A stretch of 64,000 bases of DNA from Hirsutella rhossiliensis (Eukaryota; Ascomycota; Sordariomycetes; Hypocreales; Ophiocordycipitaceae). The notes under the pieces are model-generated. The model worked only from the letters and a program-made list of their open reading frames with translations. It had not been told where the DNA came from and searched no databases. Both the position numbers and the translations under genes were made by a program. The DNA is taken from assembly GCF_020360975.1 (NCBI RefSeq), contig NW_025408689.1, positions 310,001-374,000 of the forward strand. The letters are read 5' to 3'. Of the stretch, positions 56,901-64,000 are shown in pieces (the stretch's first letter is position 1; every line of letters begins with the position of its first letter).

Positions 56901-57842
56901 ATTAAGTTCCTATATCTAGGAAAGAAATATAATAGTAATATTTATTATAAGTAGGCACTTTAATTAGCCCTTAAATATCTAATACTATTTTTTCTAAATA
57001 GGTATAAGACTTATATAAAGGTCGTTTATTAACCTTATTCGTTACTTTAGCTTTAATATATATTTCGCACTATCTTATTTTATTTTCCTCTTTTAAAGGC
57101 ATTTTTATATCCTTATTATATCTTTTTAATATTTCTAAAATAGCCCTACTATTTATATACCGTAAGCGTAAGTACTAAGTATAAAAATCTATATCCTTTG
57201 CCTTTAAATATATAATAAGGATTAATTAGCTTTCTAATAAAGGTTTTATAGGAATATAATATAATTTATTTCTAAGAAATCCTTTAGTAAGGACCTTAGC
57301 CTTATTATCTAATAAAAGGACTTTATTTCCTCCTATTAAGGCATAGGTATTATTAAAATAAGATTAAGATAGTATATTTACCCTTAATTTAGGTATATAA
57401 AAGCAGTCTTAAAAGATATACCTTTTACTACTATATAGGAACTTAAATACTAAGTCCCCCTTTCCTTTTACTAATATAAAGGAAGCTTTTCCCTAGTAAA
57501 CTTTAAACTTAATTTCTTTATAGTTAATAAGGAAATTCTTATTAGATACTATATACTTAGTAGCTCTAGTATTATAAATAAAATTAAAGATCCTTTTATT
57601 CTTATAATTAGGAAATCCTCTTTCTCTTACCTTTAAAACTAATTCCTTTATTCTAGGAATTAAGGCTTCTAGAGGTCCTAAAAGAAAGTCTTTATTAGCT
57701 TCTACTATAAGGGTATTTATAGAGGTTAAAACTACCTTTAAATCCTTAGACGTTTATATAAGGGTTAAAGCCTTAGAAAGGTCTATAAGGTCGATATCTA
57801 GGTCTATATTTTCTTATAAAGCTATATTTAAGACCTTATTAC
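53990..57842 (-). pseudogene. Pol remnant of full-pol Copia A
   Basis: Minus-strand polyprotein from the protease region (about 57,600-57,530) through integrase (57,200-56,500), reverse transcriptase with YVDD at about 55,318-55,329, to RNase H (55,030-54,370; SKYIRLAYYYTR then GEIKVFYIKL). The 3' tail 53,990-54,340 shows no coding content. Broken by TAG/TAA stops. Confidence 0.85.
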
Positions 57843-58328
57843 TATCGCGAAGCGTGGCTTAATTTTATAGTTCTTAGAGATATCCCTTAGTAAGAGGGAC
57901 TAAGGAAGCTAAAAACACCTAGTATAGAAAAAGGAAGAAGGAGCTAAAAAGAGGTATAGAGAGGAGGGTAGGGGTATAAGGGGAAGTAAAAGTAGTAATA
58001 GCTTCTTATAGAGGTAGCGAGAGATAAGACGGATATACCGGTAACGGCTAGAAAGGAGGGGAAAAACCGGTAAAAAGCTCGGTAGTTAAAAGGATATTAA
58101 TAGCTTCTTTAAGTAGGATCTTCTTTATTAATTAAGATGCTAGATAGGTATAAAGAGGGGCGTTAGATAAAGGAAAGAAGGATAATTAAGGCAATATAAT
58201 AATTACTCCCCTACTATAATTACTGCCCCTATAAGAATTAAATCTCTTTGCCCTGCCTATCCGACCCCTTACTTTTAATTTTACCTTCGTGCATTTTATA
58301 TATACTTCTTATATCTCTCTTCGCGAGA
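57843..58328 (+). repeat. 5' LTR of Copia B
   Basis: 486 bp, TATCGCGAAGCGTGG to CTTCGCGAGA. The ends are imperfect inverted repeats (TATCGCG / CGCGAGA). The boundaries agree with the TSD-defined solo copies at 47,868-48,353 and 41,269-41,745. Confidence 0.92.
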
Positions 58329-58342
58329 GTTATAAGCCTAGG
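58329..58342 (+). other. Primer-binding site of Copia B
   Basis: GTTATAAGCCTAGG directly follows the LTR. It resembles the Copia A site and, allowing RIP, is again complementary to the initiator-tRNA anticodon arm. Confidence 0.5.
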
Positions 58343-61300
58343 ATAAATAGAATTCCTATACCTTCCGGCTGCTATAAAAAGCACCTTTCTTATATCCCTC
58401 GTAGCTTCCTTTTACCCCTCTTACTAAAAAAGCCGATTTTTAACCGACTTTTCTACCCCCTCTCCTATAATAATATCGAAAAACAACTCCTCTACCGCCC
58501 CTATAGTCTATAGGACGATTCTTATAGAGCCCTAAGATTAAGATAAGTAGGTAAAGGAGCTATAGGCTCGTATAGATAGGACTATCTATAATTTAGTCTT
58601 CTTTAATAAGTAGGACCTTCTCGAGCCCCCTCTTTATCTTAGGGCAACGGAATTTATAAAGGGAGCTTCCCTCTTCTCTAAGCTAACCTCTATATAATAA
58701 AGAGCTTTTTCTACTACTTTAGGCGACTTTAAGAGTTACCGAAAGGAGTACCTCTATAAGATAAAGCTACTAACTACTACTTATACGGTAATAACGGAAT
58801 CCGTTAGTACTATAAAGCTAATCTCTCTTTAAGAGGAAGAGACTCTTAAGTAGTAGCTTTTAAAGCTCGAGACCTTAATAGCTCCCTTAAGGGGCTATAT
58901 AACTAACCGTATTAAGAAGACCTATACGGTATACCTAGGAGCCTTTTCTACTAGGAACCTACTAGCTTCTTTATAGCTAGCTAAGTAGGAAGAAATCCTT
59001 AAGGAAGCTAACTAATACTTCCTTATAAAAGCTCTTTCTAGCTAGTAGCTATAGGATATATCTCTACTAATAAAGCCTATTAGTAACGGTTACTTAACTA
59101 TCTTTTAAGAAGCTAGCTAGGAACTAAATAAAGAGGCTACTAGAGTATAATAGTAAGTAGTCTTATTCCTTTATAGCTAGTACTCGACCTAGACGGTTCG
59201 ACCTATAGCCCCTATTACTACGGCCCCCGCTACTACTACTATAGCTATTGCTCCTTTAGCTCTACCTCCCTAGAGAGTATTAATACCGTCTTTAACGGCT
59301 GCCCTAGGCCCGGCCCCGGCTACGTATCTTATTCTAGGTCCGGCCCCGGTCTTATTAGTTAGACCAGCCCGACTAGTCCCTTAATAGACCTTTTAATCGT
59401 TAGTCGAAAAATTAAGGAACTAGTCGAAATCGAACCTCTTTATTAAAATTAGTAATAAAGGGTAAAAAGGGGGGGTTTTTAAGCAGACCTTCTAGACCGG
59501 GACAAGGATTCCTTAAAGAAATAAATAAGAAGGAATCGACCTACCTACTAAGTATATAAAAAGCCCTATCGGCTAAAAGACTACTAGTAGGTCTTTAAGG
59601 AAAACCGACCTAAAGGAGTTAACCCTTTAAAGAGGCTATAAGAAATAGTATAATAGTCTCTTAAGGAGGACCCCTCGTTATAGAAGAAGATAAACGAGAT
59701 TTAGGTTACTAAGAAATAGTAACTAACGCTACTGCCTTTATTCGAGCCGTAAATTTAAGGAAATATTATTAGTATAGTAAATCCGGTATTTATCTTCCCT
59801 ATAGATTAGTAAGACCACCCGTTAGGACTATCCGACTATCCCTTATAAAAATCAGCTATACTTAACTCCGGTGCTTCCCTTAATATCTATAATATACTCT
59901 TATAATTCCGGTCCTTTAAGAAGGTATAAAGGGAATATCTTATTACTAGGGAATTAACTATATAGATAGAGGGATATAAAAGGGTGAATTTAACGATAAA
60001 ATTACTTAATAGGTCTATATAAATTCTTCTATAAAAAAGGGTAGCTTTTTACCCTTAATTTTTAACGAGCTTAATTTCCTTCCGCCTTTTTTAAGAGGAA
60101 GGAATCTTCTAGGATATAACGTCTAAGCCTACGAGGCTAGTCTAGAAGAATTAAACTATTAGGCTTATTAAGGAAAAATTTAGTTAATTTATTCTCGAAT
60201 TCCGACCTATCCTTAAGAAGGAACTACTTAAGAAGTTAGCTTTCCTTACTAAGAAGAATAGGTCTACTATAAAGGACCCTCTTTTAGCAGCCTAAGGAAA
60301 CGGCCTTCTTTAGTATATATAACTTAGTTACCTAGGCCCCTTAGCTTTATATAAGCTAGGCCTATAATAGGGCGTATAAATAAGGGGCCTAAAGACCGTC
60401 GAATACGAATACTATAGCTAAGGAAAGACTAAGAGATAAATTTCTATATAGACCCCTATACGGCTAGACTAGCTATATAAGGAAATTTAGGTCGACTAAA
60501 CCGACGTCTCTAAGGACTAAGAAAGCTTCGTTAAAGTAATGTTTTTTATAGACGCCTTTTTAGGGATAGATTTCCCTTATTTCTTATAGACCTACCTAAG
60601 TAAGTATAATTAGTTTACCTTTTAGGACTTCGTTAACTAAATAAAATCCTACTTTAGCTATAAGGTAAAGAAGATACGGTTTAATAGAGAGCTATTTATA
60701 AAGGATATCTTAAATTAGCTTCGAAAAAGGGGTATTTTACCCCTCCTATTAGTACTAAATACCTAGGCCTAGAACGGAGGGGTAGAAAGATTAAGGGGTG
60801 CTATAATAAAAAGGGCCTATATAATAAGACTTACTATAAAGCTTCCCTACGACCTTTAAAGGGAAATCGTTAAGACCGCCTATTACCTTTAGAACCGGAC
60901 CCTAAGGGACCCTAGGGGCCTAAGGGACTATAGGGACCTAGAGACCCTTTTTAAGATCTAAGGAATAGACTAGAAATCTCCCCTCGAGCTCTTTATAAAG
61001 AAGAGGGCCTTGCTAGCCTATCTTTATGCCTATAGCTATAAGGCATACGTAATAACTACCGATATATAGCTAAAAAGGAAGAAGAAAAGAAAGCTTAATC
61101 TTAGAGCCTTTATTAGTTACCTCGTTAGTTATAATTCTATAAATATCTTCTAGATCTAGATTCCTCTTTTATAAAAGGTTATTTTAACTAGGGATATAAT
61201 TTTCGATAAATCTAGCTTCTTTAACGGAAAGAGGGATTAATAGCCCCTCTTACTCTTATAACGTTAGCTAATTTGGAAGATTTAAATCCCTCCTTCTTAA

Positions 61301-63688
61301 TAGTCTTAAAAAGAGGTCCTAGATAATAAAACGGAAGAAGAAACTAATATTAAAGTAGTCGAGGATAACGCCGACTTTAAAGGAAAAGAGGAAGCTATTA
61401 AATTAGATAATCTAGACAAAGAAGGAGACTATAGGAAAGTAGTAGAGCTAGAATACGCCTATCTACCTACGCCTCCTCCTATATAAGAAGAAGATCTAAA
61501 AGTAGCTTTTTTAGTTAGTCTTCCTATCTCGACCCTTAAAGGGGTAGGAAAGGCACTTCTCTTAAAGGATTACCTAGCTGCCTTTTTATCCTTACTTTAA
61601 GAAGCAAAGGAAGGTATAGGGCCCGATACGGTTACGAAAGAAGACTAACCTCTCCCTTATTTCGATTGTTTTTCTAACTTTTATCTAACGCTAATAAAAG
61701 ACGGTTCCTATAAAGCGTTTATAGTAAGCTAGCTTTTTAAGCTACTATTAGTAAGGAAGGTATATAAAAGAGACCTCCTAGACCTACTAGTAAACTAAAA
61801 GTAGCTAGAAAGACACCCCTTTAGAGACTAGTTTTTCTAGGCCTAGAAAGACTACCTAGCTTTATATAAAGAGATAGGGTCTTTTAAAGAAGTCCTTAAG
61901 GAAAAGGTAAGAAGAAAATAGGTCCTTAGCTATAAATAGGTCTTTATCTATAAGACTAATAAATATAGCTTCCTTTAAAAGTATAAAGCCTAGCTAGTTA
62001 TCTATAAGAACTAGTAGGAAAAAGGGGATCTTCTTACTAAGGCAACTACCTTAGTAGGGATATCCTTTTAGACCCTTATAGCTATAGTAGTAGGATTCGA
62101 CCTCGACCTTAATTAAATAGATATAGTTAACGCCTTTATTAACTACTTACTTAAGAAAGAAGAAGTTATCTATATATAACTTCCTCTTAGTTTCTAATAA
62201 CTAGGAAAGGTTCTATAGCTTAGGAAAGCTTTATACGGACTATAAAGATTACCCTTTCTTTAGTAATAGTATTTAATAGGTTCCCTCGAAGCTATAGGCT
62301 TTAAGAAAGTCCCTTAGGAGCTATATATAATATAAAAAGGTAAAATTATAGTCTTCTTCTACGTCGATAATATTATCTAGGCTTACCTAAAAGAGAAAGA
62401 AGCTACTACTAAGGAGGCTATACGAGGCCTATAATAAAGGTATAAGATAACTAAGCTAGGGGAGCTAAAGTAGTTCCTAAGGATATAAATCCTTTAAAAT
62501 AGGTCCTAATAAACTATCTAGCTTACCTAGGACGCCTATATCGATAAGGTTGCTTATAAATTCCTCCTTAATTCCCTTAATAAGAAGCTTCCCTTTATAC
62601 CTATATTAAACGAGGAGCTTTTACTTAATCCGTTCTTTTAAGCTAGGGAGTAAGAGAAATATTAATATTAATAGAAGGTAGGCTCCTTACTTTATTTAGC
62701 TATTTCTACTAAGCTAGATATCTCTTTTACGGTCTCCTAGCTAGCTAGGCATAACTAGAATCCTAGCTCTAAGCATTAAGAAGTAGTAGATAGAGCTATC
62801 CTTTATCTCTATTTAACGAGATTATATAGTCTACGCCTAGGAGGGTAGGGAAGGAAATAAGCTACTAAAATCTTCCTTTATTTAAGCGATTCGTCCTTTA
62901 TAGATAATTTATTAGATAGAAAGAGCTTATAAGGGTATATTATATCCCTTTTTAAAGGAACTATTACTTAGAGAGCTTTAAAGCAAGCTACCGTTATAAC
63001 TTTTAGTATAGAGGTAGAGCTACTAGCTCTTTTAAAAGTATTAAAAGAAGTAATTTTCCTTAGCTAGTTACTAATATCTCTATAACTATAAGTTCTAACC
63101 CTATTAGCTATAGAATATAATAATATATAGACTATATAGATTCTTATAAAGGAAAATAGTAAGCTATTAACCTAGCTATAGTATATTAATATCTATTAGT
63201 ATTAGTTACGCTAAGAGGTCTAAAGGGGACTTATTTCTATCCGTTAGGTTTTAACGGTATTAATAAAAGCTAACGGTCTTACGAAGCCCCTACTAAAGTA
63301 GAAGCTAGCTATCTTTTTATAGTAAATTAAGCTAGAAGACGTTTAAGAGAAGCTATCCTTAGAGGCCTACCTTAAGAGTTTATAAGAGGAGCTAATAGTA
63401 TATATAAGAAGGTAACGTCTATAGCTAAAGAAAAGAAAGAGGTTTTTCCTTTTAGAGGGCCCCCTATTTTAATTAGGTTTTTCCCTTCTAAGAAGGCCCC
63501 CTTTCTTATAGGACTTTCCCCTCTTTAGGCCCCTATTCCTTAAGTAGGTCTAAAAGAGCCTAGGGACCTAAAAGGGCCTTTGCTTTCCTTAAGTAAAGGG
63601 AGAAGTATAGAGCTAAGAACCTCCTTTATACGCTTACTAGCCTAAAGCCGTATTAGCTATGCCCTTACTATAAGGGCAGGCTATAGCT
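58343..63688 (+). pseudogene. Gag-pol remnant of Copia B
   Basis: Degenerate polyprotein in Copia order. Gag is 58,500-59,500; the zinc knuckle at about 59,540-59,590 has Tyr in place of Cys (YKKPYRLKDY). Protease is at about 59,850-59,890 (LNSGASLNI). Integrase is 60,480-61,240 (VKVMFFIDAFLGIDFPYFL; later AYYL-NRTLRDPR). Reverse transcriptase is 61,900-62,500, with VNAFIN and YVDN at about 62,358 where YVDD is expected. RNase H is 62,640-63,350 (KVGSLLYLAISTKLDISF). Almost no open frame is longer than 75 codons. Confidence 0.85.
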
Positions 63689-63697
63689 AGGGGGGTA
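63689..63697 (+). other. Polypurine tract of Copia B
   Basis: AGGGGGGTA immediately before the 3' LTR, the expected place for the plus-strand primer. Confidence 0.7.
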
Positions 63698-64000
63698 TAT
63701 CGCGAAGCATAGCCTAATTTTATAGTTCTTAGAGATATCCCTTAGTAAGAGGGACTAAGGAAGCTAAAAACACTTAGTATAGAAAAAGAAAGAAGGAGCT
63801 AAAAAGAGGTATAAAAAGGAGGGTAGGGGCATAAGTAGAAGTAGAAGTAGCAATAGCTTCCTATAAAGGTAGCGAGAGATAAGATAGATATACCGGCAAT
63901 AGCTAGAAAGGAGGGGAAAAACTAGTAAAAAGCTTAGTAGTTAAAAGGATATTAATAGCTTCTTTAAGTAAGATCTTCTTTATTAATTAAAATACTAAAT
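63698..64000 (+). repeat. 3' LTR of Copia B, cut by the window end
   Basis: First 303 of an expected ~486 bp. Starts TATCGCGAAGCATAGC and follows the 5' LTR with additional TA changes. Confidence 0.9.

Larger units (their letters stand above)
52632..57842 (-). mobile_element. Ty1/Copia element A, full-pol copy, reverse, cut by Copia B
   Basis: Reverse element whose 3' LTR is 52,632-53,980 (interrupted and partly duplicated). A purine tract (AAGGGAGGC on minus, 53,981-53,989) sits inside the 3' LTR, and pol runs up to 57,842, where Copia B starts. Unlike the two truncated copies it keeps the whole RNase H region and a ~350-bp 3' tail. Its gag and 5' LTR must lie beyond the right edge of the window, if present. 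Confidence 0.85.
36046..64000. other. RIP-mutated AT-rich repeat block
   Basis: The composition changes sharply at about 36,046-36,060. The DNA is depleted in CpA and TpG and rich in TpA, while many CpGs remain, and both strands are affected alike. Old reading frames are broken by TAG and TAA where TGG, CAG or CAA is expected. All recognisable content is LTR retrotransposon sequence, described in separate entries. 36,060-37,900 apart from the B-LTR fragment shows no identifiable element; it includes a TA run at about 36,562-36,582. Confidence 0.92.
57843..64000 (+). mobile_element. Ty1/Copia element B, nearly full length, forward, runs off the window
   Basis: 5' LTR 57,843-58,328, primer site, degenerate gag-pol to about 63,688, purine tract 63,689-63,697, and a 3' LTR beginning at 63,698 and cut by the window end. 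The left flank is ATTAC (57,838-57,842); the matching duplication would lie outside. It is inserted in Copia A pol upstream of the protease region. It is a second, distinct Copia lineage by LTR and pol sequence. Confidence 0.9.

Noticed and set aside
58289..58513. 74-residue plus-strand open frame at the B LTR/gag border
   Set aside because: It begins inside the LTR and crosses the primer site; it is a chance opening in AT-rich DNA at best overlapping the degenerate gag.
36046..64000. Centromere or telomere proximity
   Set aside because: The RIP-mutated block could be pericentromeric or subtelomeric, but no telomere repeat is seen and the sequence alone cannot decide.
1..64000. tRNA, rRNA, CRISPR arrays, biosynthetic cluster
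   Set aside because: No CRISPR-like array is present, no rRNA was recognised, and no polyketide or non-ribosomal synthase appears. tRNA genes were looked for only by eye; a tRNA scan would be decisive.

Overview
The window looks like a chromosome arm of a filamentous ascomycete (Sordariomycetes, probably Hypocreales). Evidence: GC-rich genes with short GT-AG introns (44-148 bp) and CTNAC-like branch points; fungal-only families (Rtt109, Alb1, secretory lipase, a fungal amidase-signature family); and repeats mutated in the manner of RIP (repeat-induced point mutation). The genus is inference.

The window has two contrasting halves. Positions 1 to about 36,045 are ordinary gene space with 14 protein-coding genes. 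In order: an ATF/CREB bZIP factor (-), RPA3 (+), a secreted M14 carboxypeptidase (-), a secretory lipase (-), a secreted metallo-beta-lactamase-fold protein (+), a RhoGAP protein (-), the AMPK gamma subunit Snf4 (-), Vac8 (+), mitochondrial protease Imp1 (-), mitochondrial IF-3 (+), ribosome-biogenesis factor Alb1 (-), an amidase-signature protein that appears to have lost its catalytic triad (-), a 2-hydroxyacid dehydrogenase (+) and the H3K56 acetyltransferase Rtt109 (-). Ten of these genes have introns that I placed by hand; in each spliced model the exon lengths add to a multiple of three and the joined protein fits the family. Functional links are loose: a patch of secreted hydrolases (5.3-13.2 kb), two mitochondrial genes sharing one divergent promoter (Imp1/IF-3), and nutrient or membrane signalling genes (Snf4, Vac8, RhoGAP).

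From about 36,060 to the end the base composition changes abruptly to AT-rich DNA depleted in CpA/TpG and rich in TpA. It holds no intact gene and consists of nested, decayed LTR retrotransposons. These are: a degenerate Ala/Thr-rich reading frame (37.9-38.7 kb); two Ty3/Gypsy fragments in opposite orientation (38.7-40.0 and 51.1-52.6 kb); a reverse Ty1/Copia element ('A', 40,045-51,095) with a second copy of the same truncated family nested inside it (43,926-49,447, TSD ATTTA); a longer reverse A copy (52,632-57,842); and a second Copia family ('B', 57,843 to beyond the window end) inserted into it. Solo B LTRs lie inside both truncated A copies. One solo A LTR (52,765-53,332, TSD AGAAG) is almost unmutated and serves as a reference for the RIP changes in the other copies.

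All family names come from reading translated sequence by eye. No database search was run.
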